Below, in pieces: positions 15,924-25,489 of a stretch of 63,755 nt of DNA. Both the position numbers and the translations under genes were made by a program. Within the stretch, counting starts at the first letter, position 1; every line of letters starts with the position of its first letter. Source of the stretch: ZC4RG42 sp036676355 (lineage in GTDB: Bacteria > Pseudomonadota > Gammaproteobacteria > Burkholderiales > SG8-39). Location: assembly GCA_036676355.1 (NCBI GenBank), contig JAKFDA010000004.1, forward strand, positions 1 through 63,755. Direction: 5' to 3'. The notes under the pieces were generated by a model that did no database searches, was not told the DNA's origin, and saw nothing but the letters and a program-made list of their open reading frames with translations.

Positions 15924-16406
15924 GTGAAATCCGTTTGCCTGCCACCGGCGACGTTGCGCAGACGGCAGTGCGTGCGCCTGCTATGGAGCGCCGTGCTGTT
16001 CGGTTGCTCGATCCTGCCGGTGCGGGCGGGGTTGTATGACAACGTCGCTTTCGATCGCGCGCGCTATGGCTACCCTTATGGCTACCCTTACGACGCCTGC
16101 TATTACCATGGTCGCTGCACGGCGGGGGATTTGAGCCGCCTGCGTGACCGCCTGCAGCGCATCGATCGGGTGACGCCGCAACCACCGCGAACCGAAGCGC
16201 CGGCGCTCATTCAGCGCCATGCCGACGTTCCTCCCACCGCGGTCGACCAGATACGCCCGGAATTTCGCGAGGCGAGCCAGTTGCGCGAGGAATATCGCGC
16301 CAAGGCAAACGAAAGTGGAGAGCCCGGCGCCAGCGCGGCAAGCGCAAAGCGCAAAGCTCAGGGTGAGGATCAGAGTCGCAAAGAGAGAGGGAACGACGAT
16401 TACTGA
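15924..16406 (+). CDS. Exported hypothetical protein with YGYP repeat
   Basis: The 160-residue protein starts at GTG. A basic N-region precedes a hydrophobic core (VRLLWSAVLFGCSIL), with likely signal cleavage after VRA. The mature N-terminus holds ARYGYPYGYPYDACYYHGRC, made by a direct repeat in the DNA (GGCTACCCTTA twice). A helical, charged C-terminal half (REASQLREEYRAKAN) ends in a Lys/Arg-rich tail. No family is recognised. It follows the small 15711 gene and converges on pabBC. Confidence 0.6.
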   Translation: MKSVCLPPATLRRRQCVRLLWSAVLFGCSILPVRAGLYDNVAFDRARYGYPYGYPYDACYYHGRCTAGDLSRLRDRLQRIDRVTPQPPRTEAPALIQRHADVPPTAVDQIRPEFREASQLREEYRAKANESGEPGASAASAKRKAQGEDQSRKERGNDDY

Positions 16407-16425
16407 GAGACCTGCCTGGTGGTCC

Positions 16426-18408
16426 TCAGGACTGTGATTTTCTCTGTGCCTCTGCGTCTCTGTGGTTCGGGTTTGCGTCGTCGATGAGCCGTACGCGAAA
16501 CAGTCCGCGCGCCGCATTCGACAAATACAATTCATCCGCCGTTTCCAAATCTTCCCGACGCAGTATGCGTTCTTCGATGCGCGGCTCGTGCGTCGCCATC
16601 AAGGCACGCCGCATCACCCCGTTCAGCACGCCGCATTCCAGCGGCGGCGTGTACCAGCGACCCTCGCGCACGATATAGACGTTCGTCCTGGCGCCCTCGG
16701 TCAATTCGCCGCGTTCATTGAAAAACAGCAGATCGAAGCAGCCGGGCAGTGGCTCGATGCGCTTCAGCGCGTCGTTGTATTGGCCGCGTACCGTGGTTTT
16801 ATGGCGCAGGAAAGGGTTGCGTGAATCGACCGGCTGGTCGGCGATCACGACGGTGAGCGTTTCGGCGGCGGGTGGAGGCAGGGCAACGGCGCGAATGGTG
16901 ATCGCGCCGGACTTGGCCAGCGTGAGTCGCACGCGTTGCGATTGCGCGCCGGCATTGCGTTGCGCTTCATCCAGCGCTTCGATCACGCGTGCCTCGTCGT
17001 AAGCGAAACCGTAATGACGCGCCGAGTCGCGCAGGCGTTCAAGGTGCCAGGGCAGCAGCGCATAAGGTGCACCCGCTTGCGGCTCGAGGCGGAGCGTTTC
17101 GATCAATTCGAATCCGACCGGCAGATCGGTGGCGAAACGCGCCTTGGCCAGACACTCTTCGTATTCCCGATCGGGATCCGAGTCGGCGACGATGCCGCCG
17201 CCGATGCCGAGGCGTCCGCTGCCGTCGGGTTCGACTTCGAGCGTACGGATGGCAACGCTGAGGCTGAAGTCGCCGCTCGGGCGGAACAGTCCGATGCTGC
17301 CGGTATAAAGGCGGCGCGGTTCGACTTCGAGTTCCTGGGCGATCTGCATGGCGCGAATTTTCGGTGCGCCGGTAATCGAGCCACAGGGAAACAGCGCGTG
17401 CAGGATATCGTGCAGCGTCGCGTCGGGCGCTTCGGCAGCGACCGTTGAAACCATTTGCAGCACAGTGGGATAGCGTTCGATATCGAACAGCGATTCGACA
17501 CGCACCGATCCGGGTGTGGCGATGCGCCCGAGATCGTTGCGGATGAGATCGACGATCATGACGTTTTCGGCGCGATCCTTTTCCGACGCCCGCAACGCAT
17601 CGGCATTGCGCTGATCTTCAGCGGCTGTCGCACCGCGCGGCGCGGTTCCTTTCATCGGCATGGAATGCAGGCGTGCGCCGTTGCGTTGCAGAAACAGTTC
17701 GGGCGACAGCGACAGGACCGTGCGATCGGGTAGCCGCACCAATGCGCCGTGCTTCACCGGTTGGCGCTGTCGCAGCGCGCAGTAGAGTGCGAGCGGCGCG
17801 CCGTAGCACTGAAAGTGCATCGGCCAAGTGTAATTGATCTGATAGCAATCGCCGTCGTGGATGTAGTGCAGGATGCGTTTGATCGCGGCGCAATAGCTCT
17901 TGCGGTCGCGCCCGTACGAGAGCGCGGCGATGCCGGCATGGCGTTCCGTTTCCGGAAGGGTCCCGACCAGCGCGGCGAGGACGGTGTCGAACGCGTCGCG
18001 CGTCAGCCAGGTCGCCTGTTCGAACACCAGCGCCGTCAACGGCGCACGGGTGATTTCGGCCGGGCGCAGCGCGGCGCGTGGTTCCAGCCAGTAGCCCAGT
18101 TCGTAGTCCAGCAGCGTGACCACATGACGCGCGCGCGCGGCCTGTTCGATGCGAGCGCAGGCATGCGCGACTTCATCGGGATGGCGCGCTTCGATGCGCT
18201 GCGCCAGACCGCTGCATAACCACACGCCTTCATCGTCGTCGTCGGGCGAACGTCCATCCACCAATGCCCAGGTCGCGCCGGACACGACGGCGGCCAGAGC
18301 GGAAGCATGAGCGGCAAGCGGAGCGGGAGAAACCACGATGTGCGGAGGAGGGGCGCCGTGGGGCGCCGCGGACGACGGGCGCAGGTCGGCCGCGCGGAAA
18401 AGGCGCAA
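16426..18408 (-). CDS. pabB: Aminodeoxychorismate synthase I/4-amino-4-deoxychorismate lyase fusion
   Basis: A 660-residue PabB-PabC fusion for folate precursor (p-aminobenzoate) synthesis. The PabB part has the KRILHYIHDGDCYQINYT region, DLIRNDLGRIATPGSVRVE and GSITGAPKIRAMQIAQELE, which is the chorismate site. The C-terminal 250 residues are a class IV PLP aminotransferase-fold lyase, with HKTTVRGQYNDALKRI carrying the PLP lysine region and NERGELTEGARTNVY. The last 12-14 residues (from about NHRDAEAQRK) are encoded by a dispersed repeat and are not part of the family. It follows pcm by 36 bp on the same strand. Confidence 0.95.
   Translation of the reverse strand: MRLFRAADLRPSSAAPHGAPPPHIVVSPAPLAAHASALAAVVSGATWALVDGRSPDDDDEGVWLCSGLAQRIEARHPDEVAHACARIEQAARARHVVTLLDYELGYWLEPRAALRPAEITRAPLTALVFEQATWLTRDAFDTVLAALVGTLPETERHAGIAALSYGRDRKSYCAAIKRILHYIHDGDCYQINYTWPMHFQCYGAPLALYCALRQRQPVKHGALVRLPDRTVLSLSPELFLQRNGARLHSMPMKGTAPRGATAAEDQRNADALRASEKDRAENVMIVDLIRNDLGRIATPGSVRVESLFDIERYPTVLQMVSTVAAEAPDATLHDILHALFPCGSITGAPKIRAMQIAQELEVEPRRLYTGSIGLFRPSGDFSLSVAIRTLEVEPDGSGRLGIGGGIVADSDPDREYEECLAKARFATDLPVGFELIETLRLEPQAGAPYALLPWHLERLRDSARHYGFAYDEARVIEALDEAQRNAGAQSQRVRLTLAKSGAITIRAVALPPPAAETLTVVIADQPVDSRNPFLRHKTTVRGQYNDALKRIEPLPGCFDLLFFNERGELTEGARTNVYIVREGRWYTPPLECGVLNGVMRRALMATHEPRIEERILRREDLETADELYLSNAARGLFRVRLIDDANPNHRDAEAQRKSQS
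16435..16469. repeat. Dispersed CACAGAGACGCAGAGGCACAG-type repeat
   Basis: On the minus strand the sequence reads as a purine-rich series of ACAGAGACGCAGAGGCACAG-like units. From memory this resembles a low-complexity repeat found between genes in many unrelated bacterial genomes. Here it overlaps the 3' end of pabBC and supplies its final codons and nearby stop. Confidence 0.5.
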
Positions 18409-18444
18409 TCATAACGCGAGAGCGTCGTTGTCGCCTTGCTCGAT

Positions 18445-19218
18445 TCAGGACGGCGGGCGCGTCAGCGGGACGAACTGGACGGGAATGGTTTCGGTTTGCG
18501 AAATCGATCCGTCGGCGCGCTTGCGGATGAGCAGCAGCTGCTGCGGGCTGCCGTTCTCGCCGACGGGGATCACCAGGCGGCCGCCGGGCTTGAGCTGCGC
18601 AATCAGCGGTGCGGGGACATGCGGGGCGGCGGCGGTAACGATGATGCCGTCGAAGGGCGCGTGTTCGGGCCATCCGCCGTAACCGTCGCCGATGCGCGTA
18701 TGCACATTCGTATAACCGAGCTCGCTCAGCGTCGCGGCGCCGCGCCGGCCGACCGATTCGATCACTTCGATCGTATAGACCGTTTGCACGAGTTCGGCCA
18801 GCACCGCGGCCTGATAGCCGGATCCCGTACCGACCTCCAGCACCACATCGTCCTTTTCGGGCTCCAGCATGTCGGTCATCAGCGCGACGATGTAAGGCTG
18901 GGAGATCGTCTGGCCTTCGCCGATTGGCAGCGCGCGGTTTTCGTAGGCATGGCGCTGTTGTGCCTCGGGCACGAAAGCATGGCGCGGCACGCGCTCAATC
19001 GCCTTCATGACGCGCGGGCTGATGTTGTTGCGGCCGGTGTAGCCGGCGCTATAGGCGGCCATGCCGGCGATATCGATCAGCAGACGGGCGCGCTGCTCGG
19101 CGTAGGCGGTGGACGGGGTTCGGGTTTCCATGCTCATGGCGGTCGAGGCGTACGTCGTTGCGGCGCAGGCAAGCGCGGCGATGGCGGCACGCGAAGCGAG
19201 AATGTTGAAAATGTGCAA
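18445..19218 (-). CDS. pcm: Protein-L-isoaspartate O-methyltransferase, possibly exported
   Basis: The enzyme methylates isoaspartyl residues in damaged proteins. Family motifs are VPRHAFVPEAQQRHAYENRA, IGEGQTISQPYIVALMTDML, the SAM motif VLEVGTGSGYQAAVLAELV and FDGIIVTAAAPHVPAPLIAQL. In frame upstream of the family core is a hydrophobic run (NILASRAAIAALACAATTYA) that looks like a signal peptide, so TTG at 19218 is used as the start. ATG at 19137 gives a cytosolic form of about 230 residues; still longer starts exist at 19287 and 19329. It is divergent from adhC and probably co-transcribed with pabBC. Confidence 0.88.
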   Translation of the reverse strand: MHIFNILASRAAIAALACAATTYASTAMSMETRTPSTAYAEQRARLLIDIAGMAAYSAGYTGRNNISPRVMKAIERVPRHAFVPEAQQRHAYENRALPIGEGQTISQPYIVALMTDMLEPEKDDVVLEVGTGSGYQAAVLAELVQTVYTIEVIESVGRRGAATLSELGYTNVHTRIGDGYGGWPEHAPFDGIIVTAAAPHVPAPLIAQLKPGGRLVIPVGENGSPQQLLLIRKRADGSISQTETIPVQFVPLTRPPS

Positions 19219-19327
19219 GGTGCATGCCGCGATGCGTGAAAATTTTTCTCGCCTTGGCCGCGCTTGCTTCCATCGCAGGTGCCGCATAGTCTTGAGCCCA
19301 TTACCGTCTATCGTTGAAGGACATGCC

Positions 19328-20437
<1,110 letters not shown>

Positions 20438-20501
20438 ACAGTCGGGCGAGCGTTTTGCTGACCAGGGTTGCATGTTGTGAACTTTCTCGAAAGGAACGAC
20501 C

Positions 20502-20717
20502 ATGTCGCATCATGTCTACAAGCACCTCGAATTGACCGGTTCGTCCACGCTCGGCATTGAAGACGCGATCAAAACGGCAATCGCCAAATCGGCCAAGACC
20601 GTGCGCAACATGCACTGGTTCGAGGTGGTCGATACGCGCGGCTATATCGCCGAGGGCAATGTGGCCCACTGGCAGGTGACCATCAAGATCGGCTTCACCA
20701 TCGAAGACGACGATTGA
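20502..20717 (+). CDS. Dodecin flavin-binding protein
   Basis: The 71-residue protein matches dodecin: MSHHVYKHLELTGSS at the start, IEDAIKTAIAKSAKTVRNMH helix, then WFEVVDTRGYIAEGNVAHWQ with the aromatic residue that stacks on flavin, and a VTIKIGFTIEDD end. Dodecins assemble as hollow dodecamers that store or buffer flavins. It sits between frmA and fghA on the same strand, with GAAAGGAA before the ATG. The reason for its placement in a formaldehyde cluster is not known. Confidence 0.95.
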   Translation: MSHHVYKHLELTGSSTLGIEDAIKTAIAKSAKTVRNMHWFEVVDTRGYIAEGNVAHWQVTIKIGFTIEDDD

Positions 20718-20745
20718 ATTCGATGCGGCAGAGGAGCGCTGGACG

Positions 20746-21582
20746 TTGAGCGATTTGCGATTGATATCCGAGCACGCATGCTACGGCGGCGTGCAAGGTT
20801 TTTATGCGCACGATTCGCGCGCATGCGGCACGGAAATGCGCTTTTCCGTCTTTCGGCCGCCGCAGTCGCGCGAGCGTGCGCCGGTGCTGTTCTATCTCGC
20901 CGGACTGACCTGTACCGAGGAAACCTTTGCCATCAAGGCGGGCGCGCAATGTGTCGCGGCGGAGTTGGGCATCGTCCTCGTCGCGCCGGATACGAGTCCG
21001 CGGCTGGTGCGCCTGCCGGGCGATGACGCCGATTGGGACTTCGGTCTGGGCGCGGGCTTTTATCTGGATGCGACACGTGCGCCGTGGTCTGCGAACTACC
21101 GCATGTACAGCTACGTCACCGAAGAATTGCCGCAAGTCGTACGCGCGAATTTTCACGCCAGCGAGCGGCAGAGCATCTTCGGTCATTCGATGGGCGGGCA
21201 CGGTGCGCTGGTGTGCGCGCTGCGCAACCCTGAGCGCTATTTGTCGGTGTCGGCCTTTGCGCCCATCGCGACGCCCATGAACGTCCCCTGGGGGAAGAAA
21301 GCCTTCGAGGGCTACCTTGGCATCGATCGCGAAGCCTGGCGCGCCTATGATGCAGCCGAGCTGATTCGTGCACGGCGTTACGACGGCAGCATCCTCATCG
21401 ATCAGGGCACTGCCGATCAGTTTCTCGGCACGCAGCTGTTGCCCGAGCAATTCGTCGAGGCGTGCAAGGCGAGCGGGACGCGCGTCGAGTTACGCATGCA
21501 GGAAGGCTACGACCACGGCTACTACTTCATCTCGACCTTCATGGCCGATCACCTGCGCCATCACGCGGCGTACTTGCTTTAA
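20746..21582 (+). CDS. fghA: S-formylglutathione hydrolase
   Basis: The 278-residue esterase-D-family hydrolase releases formate and glutathione, the step after FrmA. Motifs: PVLFYLAGLTCTEETFAIKA, the nucleophile elbow GHSMGGHGALVCALRNPER, the Asp in IDQGTADQFL, and the His in YDHGYYFISTFMADHLRHH. Translation starts at TTG 20746, supported by a GAGGAG ribosome-binding site a few bases upstream. It closes the frmA-dodecin-fghA run. Confidence 0.96.
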   Translation: MSDLRLISEHACYGGVQGFYAHDSRACGTEMRFSVFRPPQSRERAPVLFYLAGLTCTEETFAIKAGAQCVAAELGIVLVAPDTSPRLVRLPGDDADWDFGLGAGFYLDATRAPWSANYRMYSYVTEELPQVVRANFHASERQSIFGHSMGGHGALVCALRNPERYLSVSAFAPIATPMNVPWGKKAFEGYLGIDREAWRAYDAAELIRARRYDGSILIDQGTADQFLGTQLLPEQFVEACKASGTRVELRMQEGYDHGYYFISTFMADHLRHHAAYLL

Positions 21583-21695
21583 GCACGGTTGAGCTCGGCG
21601 TCCGGACGACATTCCCTCGGGCCGCGGTGCATCGAACCCGCCAATCGCTTTGAGAATCGATAGCCCGACCGCGCTGTGCCTTCTGTACGCGGAGC

Positions 21696-22265
21696 CTATT
21701 GCGCGGGCGGGTTCTTCAGCCGCGTCGTCCAACGGATGAGCGCATTCAGCAGTTTTTCCAGCTGCGCGTTCAGCTTTTCATCGATCAGCCGGCCGTCGGC
21801 GTCGAAGACATCGCCTGCGTGGCTGATCATCATTTCCGGCTGATTGAGCGTGTGGGCGTTCAAAGCCGCCAGAACCTGGCGCAAGTGGTACTGCGAGCGC
21901 GACGTCCCCATGCCGCCGGTGCTTGCGCCCATGATCGCCGTCGGTTTGCCCGTGAACGGATTGTCGCCGTAGGGGCGTGTGGCCCAGTCGATGGCGTTTT
22001 TCAGCACGCCTGGAATCGAATAGTTGTATTCCGGTGTGGCGATGAGCAGGGCGTCGGCCGAACGGATCGACGATTTGAATTGCACTACTTTGGCCGTTGG
22101 ATGTTGTTCTTCATCCTGGTTGAAGGGCGGAATGCCATCCAGCGTGAAGATCTCCAGTTCCGCGCCGGGCGGAATCTTCGACTTCGCCGCGCGCATCGCG
22201 TAGAGATTGTACGAATTGCGCCGCAGGCTGCCGACGATGCCGAGGATTTTGAGTGGTTGGGTCAC
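21696..22265 (-). CDS. NADPH-dependent FMN reductase
   Basis: The 189-residue flavodoxin-fold protein has KILGIVGSLRRNSYNLYAM (phosphate-binding loop), PPFNQDEE, LLIATPEYNYSIPGVLKNAI and KPTAIMGASTGGMGTSRSQ. These match the YieF/ChrR/WrbA-like quinone or chromate reductase group. It starts at GTG 22265 with AAGGA six bases upstream. The natural electron acceptor cannot be told from sequence. It is convergent with fghA and follows the RNase H-like gene on the same strand. Confidence 0.92.
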   Translation of the reverse strand: MTQPLKILGIVGSLRRNSYNLYAMRAAKSKIPPGAELEIFTLDGIPPFNQDEEQHPTAKVVQFKSSIRSADALLIATPEYNYSIPGVLKNAIDWATRPYGDNPFTGKPTAIMGASTGGMGTSRSQYHLRQVLAALNAHTLNQPEMMISHAGDVFDADGRLIDEKLNAQLEKLLNALIRWTTRLKNPPAQ

Positions 22266-22327
22266 GGTTTTCCTTGAATTATCTTTTCGCAACAGGCGGG
22301 GCAAACGCCGCGCCCGTAACGCGCCGG

Positions 22328-23239
22328 TCAGCTTTCGGCGCGCGGGGAGCGCAAAAGCTCGCCGCTGCCTTCGGCGAGCGCCGGAAGCAACGCGGCGAGA
22401 CTCAATACGTCGAGCCGATTATGGTCGAGGACGGCGCGCATCAGGTTCGTGTCGGCATTATTTCGTAGCAGGCGCGTCCAGGCGCGCGGCGCGGCGTGAC
22501 CCGGGAGATCGTCGGCGCGCTCCAGATGGAGCAAACGTGATTCGGCGGTCTGCAGGCGGCAATCGGTGGCCGGCGGTAAATCGGGCCGGTGTCGGCGGGC
22601 GCGCCGCACCGCGTGCAGCAGATCGAGATGCGCGAGTCCGGTAAACACGTTCGGTGCGTGCCGAAGGCGCAGGCGCGTTTCGAGCAATGGCACGTCGAAG
22701 CGCTTGCCGTTGTAGGTCACCAGATGCGTGGCGCCGTCCAGTTCGCGCGCGATGTGTTGCAGCAACGCGCCTTCAGCGCTCTGACGGGTGAGCAGATATT
22801 GGCGCACCACGAGTGCGTCGCCTTCGAGTTTGCCGATGCCGATCATGAATGCCAGCGTGCCATCGTCGTCCGAGAGAGCGCTGGTTTCGATGTCCAGAAA
22901 AACCAGGCCGTGCGGATCCAGGGCGTGCGCGACGCCGAGCAGGCCGCCCTTGTCATAACGCAATTGCGCCAGTCGTGAAAACGCGACATCGCCATGACGA
23001 CAGGCGAGCGTATAGCGCTGCTCCACGCAAAGCAGATGCTCGGCGACATATCGGCCGCCGAGCGCGGTCGCGTCAAGCCGCGGTTGCGACCGGGCGATGA
23101 TGCGCGCACGCGCACGCAAGCGGGCGATGCGCTGCATCAGTTCAGCCAGCTCGGCATCGCGCGACGGGACGTGCGCGACCGGCGGACGCGCGGGCTGTGA
23201 CCATCTCGGGCGTAGGGGAGTCCGGCGCGGGGCGTCCAT
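22328..23239 (-). CDS. RNase H-like exonuclease (YprB family)
   Basis: The 303-residue protein has a DEDD-type RNase H fold: GLVFLDIETSALSDDDGTLA (DxE), HLVTYNGKRFDVPLLETRLR (Asp of motif II) and LDHNRLDVLSLAAL (C-terminal Asp). The N-terminal 80 residues are Arg-rich and helical. The family comprises predicted ribonuclease H-like exonucleases near helicases; the substrate is not established. The ATG at 23239 is a reasonable start, but upstream in-frame starts exist. Confidence 0.85.
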   Translation of the reverse strand: MDAPRRTPLRPRWSQPARPPVAHVPSRDAELAELMQRIARLRARARIIARSQPRLDATALGGRYVAEHLLCVEQRYTLACRHGDVAFSRLAQLRYDKGGLLGVAHALDPHGLVFLDIETSALSDDDGTLAFMIGIGKLEGDALVVRQYLLTRQSAEGALLQHIARELDGATHLVTYNGKRFDVPLLETRLRLRHAPNVFTGLAHLDLLHAVRRARRHRPDLPPATDCRLQTAESRLLHLERADDLPGHAAPRAWTRLLRNNADTNLMRAVLDHNRLDVLSLAALLPALAEGSGELLRSPRAES

Positions 23240-23577
23240 GTGGCGTCGCTCAGCAGTACGCGTTGGCGCCAACGGTTGCGCCAGGCGCGCAGCGGCGCGA
23301 CAAGGCCTTCGTTTTGCTAGTCGGGAAAGGGTGGAATCCAAGCGAAACCGCCGCGCCGCCCGGTCGCCCAAGCACCTCGGCTGAACCGAAGCGGTCATGG
23401 CCGGTCTCAAAAAATGTACTCATGCAGACACCCAATCCCACATTCCGTTATGACGATGATGGCAGACGCACGGGCTCACCAGTTGAGCCTTCTGCCCGCT
23501 CGCGCGAGAAAGCTTTGTCGCGCGGAAGCAACGTAGATCACGCTCAGGACTCGAAAAAACCCTCCAACGATGGAAGA
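23240..23577. other. Intergenic stretch, divergent promoter region
   Basis: About 340 bases between the divergent RNase H-like and PuuD-like genes. The PuuD-like frame stays open through it, and ATG 23422 would add about 52 low-complexity residues. No clear ribosome-binding site supports that start. No RNA gene or repeat was seen. Confidence 0.4.
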
Positions 23578-24432
23578 ATGCGAGGCGTGATGCGTAATTC
23601 GAGGCTTTTGCGGATCGGTCTGTCGCCGCGCTTCCTGCACAACGTCCCGGGAGATATGGGCGTGGGACGGCGCGGCATCCAGTACCTGGTGGAATCGATC
23701 GCGCACTGGGTCATGTCGCGTGATGCGCTGATTTTCATGATTCCGTCGATCGAGTCGGGCGGACTCATCCGGCGCGGCAACCTCAGCGTGGCCGATTACG
23801 TGGCGGAACTCGACGGACTCGTCCTGCAGGGCGGCGCCGATGTGAGCCCCGTCACTTACGGTGAAGTGCCGCTGAACGAAGCGTGGCAGGGTGATCGCGT
23901 CCGCGATCTCTATGAACTCGAACTCCTGCGCGCATTTATTGCGCAGAAGAAGCCTGTGCTTGGCATCTGCCGTGGCCTGCAACTCATCAACGTGGCATTC
24001 GGCGGCACGCTCTACCAGGACATCAACACGCAGCTACCCGGCACCATCGGCCATCACGACGCGGTCATCTACGATCAGAATTTTCACGAAATCGATTTCA
24101 CGCCGGACACCGGACTGGCCGCGTTGTATCCGCAGCGGCAGAGCGCGCGCGTGAACACGATTCACCATCAGGCGGTCAAGGTGCTGGGCGAAAATCTTGT
24201 CGTCGAGGCGCGCGCCAAGCCGGATCGCGTCATCGAGGCATTGCGCTGGAGCGGCGACAGCTATGTCTTCGGCGTGCAGTGGCATCCGGAACTGCACGAT
24301 CATCGCGATGCGACGCAACTCGACGGCACGCCGATCCTCAACGAATTTCTGCACGTCGCGCGCGTGCGCGCCGGCTTGCCGACCGCGGAGTCGCAGGCGG
24401 AAGCGAAGGCTGTCGCCGACGCCGCGGTTTGA
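23578..24432 (+). CDS. Class I glutamine amidotransferase-like hydrolase (PuuD family)
   Basis: The 284-residue peptidase C26 protein has the oxyanion/nucleophile strand KPVLGICRGLQLINVAFGG with the catalytic Cys, LDGLVLQGGADVSPVTYGE upstream, and the His-Glu pair in FGVQWHPELHDHRD. This matches gamma-glutamyl-gamma-aminobutyrate hydrolases and relatives; the substrate is not certain because no other putrescine-pathway genes are adjacent. The start at 23578 is chosen near the family start; an ATG at 23590 with GAGG upstream is also good. Confidence 0.9.
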   Translation: MRGVMRNSRLLRIGLSPRFLHNVPGDMGVGRRGIQYLVESIAHWVMSRDALIFMIPSIESGGLIRRGNLSVADYVAELDGLVLQGGADVSPVTYGEVPLNEAWQGDRVRDLYELELLRAFIAQKKPVLGICRGLQLINVAFGGTLYQDINTQLPGTIGHHDAVIYDQNFHEIDFTPDTGLAALYPQRQSARVNTIHHQAVKVLGENLVVEARAKPDRVIEALRWSGDSYVFGVQWHPELHDHRDATQLDGTPILNEFLHVARVRAGLPTAESQAEAKAVADAAV

Positions 24433-24481
24433 CCCTCTCCTCCGACGCGTGACAGAATCGCCGCTCGCCGAGCGGCCATCC

Positions 24482-24505
24482 GCATCAACGCATCAACGCA
24501 TCAAC
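24482..24505. repeat. Three tandem 8-bp repeats
   Basis: GCATCAAC is repeated three times head to tail about 60 bases upstream of the MscS gene. It lies outside any coding region. It could be a slippage-prone tract, but it is short and no role is evident. Confidence 0.4.
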
Positions 24506-24565
24506 GCGCCGCGCACCAGCACCGCTCGCTTCTTCCTCCCTTAACAAGAAACAGTAGCTACGACC

Positions 24566-25480
24566 ATGCAAGGGATCATTTTTCGTTTGCTCGAACGGCT
24601 CGGCGTGGAGAGTGCCGACGAGTGGGCCGTCTTCATCATCGCTAGTCTGCGCGTGTTGATTATCGTCGTCGTGGCGTGGCTGGCGCTGATGCTGTTGCGT
24701 CGTCTGATCCGTCTGTTCAGAAATCGGATGATCAACGGGGATGTCGACCCCGAACAGGCCAAGCGCATCGAAACGCTCGCGCGGGTGTTCGGCTACATCG
24801 CTTCGGTGACGGTTTTCATCGTTGCCGGCATGCTGATGCTGTCCGAACTCGGTGTTTCCATTGCACCGGTCCTGGCGACCGCTGGCGTGGCGGGCATTGC
24901 GATCGGTTTCGGCGCACAAAGCCTGATCAAGGACTACTTCACCGGCTTTTTTCTCCTGCTGGAGGATCAGATCCGCCAGGGCGATGTGGTGAACGTCGCG
25001 GGCGTCGGCGGTTATGTGGAGGAAGTGACGCTGCGTTTCGTGCGTTTGCGCGACTACGACGGCAACGTGCATTTCGTACCGAATGGCATCATCACAACCG
25101 TGGCCAATCTGACTCGTGACTTTGCCTTCGCAGTGATCGATGTCCGTGTCGCCTACGGCGAGAATATCGATCGCGCCATTGCCGTGATCAAGGAAGTGGC
25201 GCAGGAATTGCGCGCGGACCCCGCGTTCTCTCTGCTCATTCTGGAAGAGCTCGAAATGGCAGGCGTGGAGCGGTTGGACGAATCTGCGGCGATCGTGCGC
25301 TGTCGTTTCAAGACCATGCCGATCCAGCAATGGAGTGTGCGGCGCGAATACCACCGGCGACTCATCAATCGCTTCAACGAAGTCGGCATCGAATTTCCCT
25401 ATCCGCGTCGCGTCATTCATCAGGGCAGCGAGGGCGACGGGCCCGCAATGCTGCCGGAATACCGAGCGACACTGGGCTGA
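24566..25480 (+). CDS. MscS-family mechanosensitive channel
   Basis: The 304-residue inner-membrane channel has three predicted TM segments: about 24-44, 68-90 and the pore helix APVLATAGVAGIAIGFGAQS with its Gly/Ala packing pattern. KDYFTGFFLLLEDQIRQGDVV and the MscS beta domain follow, including RLRDYDGNVHFVPNG. Length is that of a minimal MscS with a short C-terminal domain. It releases solutes on hypoosmotic shock. It converges on metR with no obvious terminator. Confidence 0.93.
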   Translation: MQGIIFRLLERLGVESADEWAVFIIASLRVLIIVVVAWLALMLLRRLIRLFRNRMINGDVDPEQAKRIETLARVFGYIASVTVFIVAGMLMLSELGVSIAPVLATAGVAGIAIGFGAQSLIKDYFTGFFLLLEDQIRQGDVVNVAGVGGYVEEVTLRFVRLRDYDGNVHFVPNGIITTVANLTRDFAFAVIDVRVAYGENIDRAIAVIKEVAQELRADPAFSLLILEELEMAGVERLDESAAIVRCRFKTMPIQQWSVRREYHRRLINRFNEVGIEFPYPRRVIHQGSEGDGPAMLPEYRATLG

Positions 25481-25489
25481 TGCCGAGGT

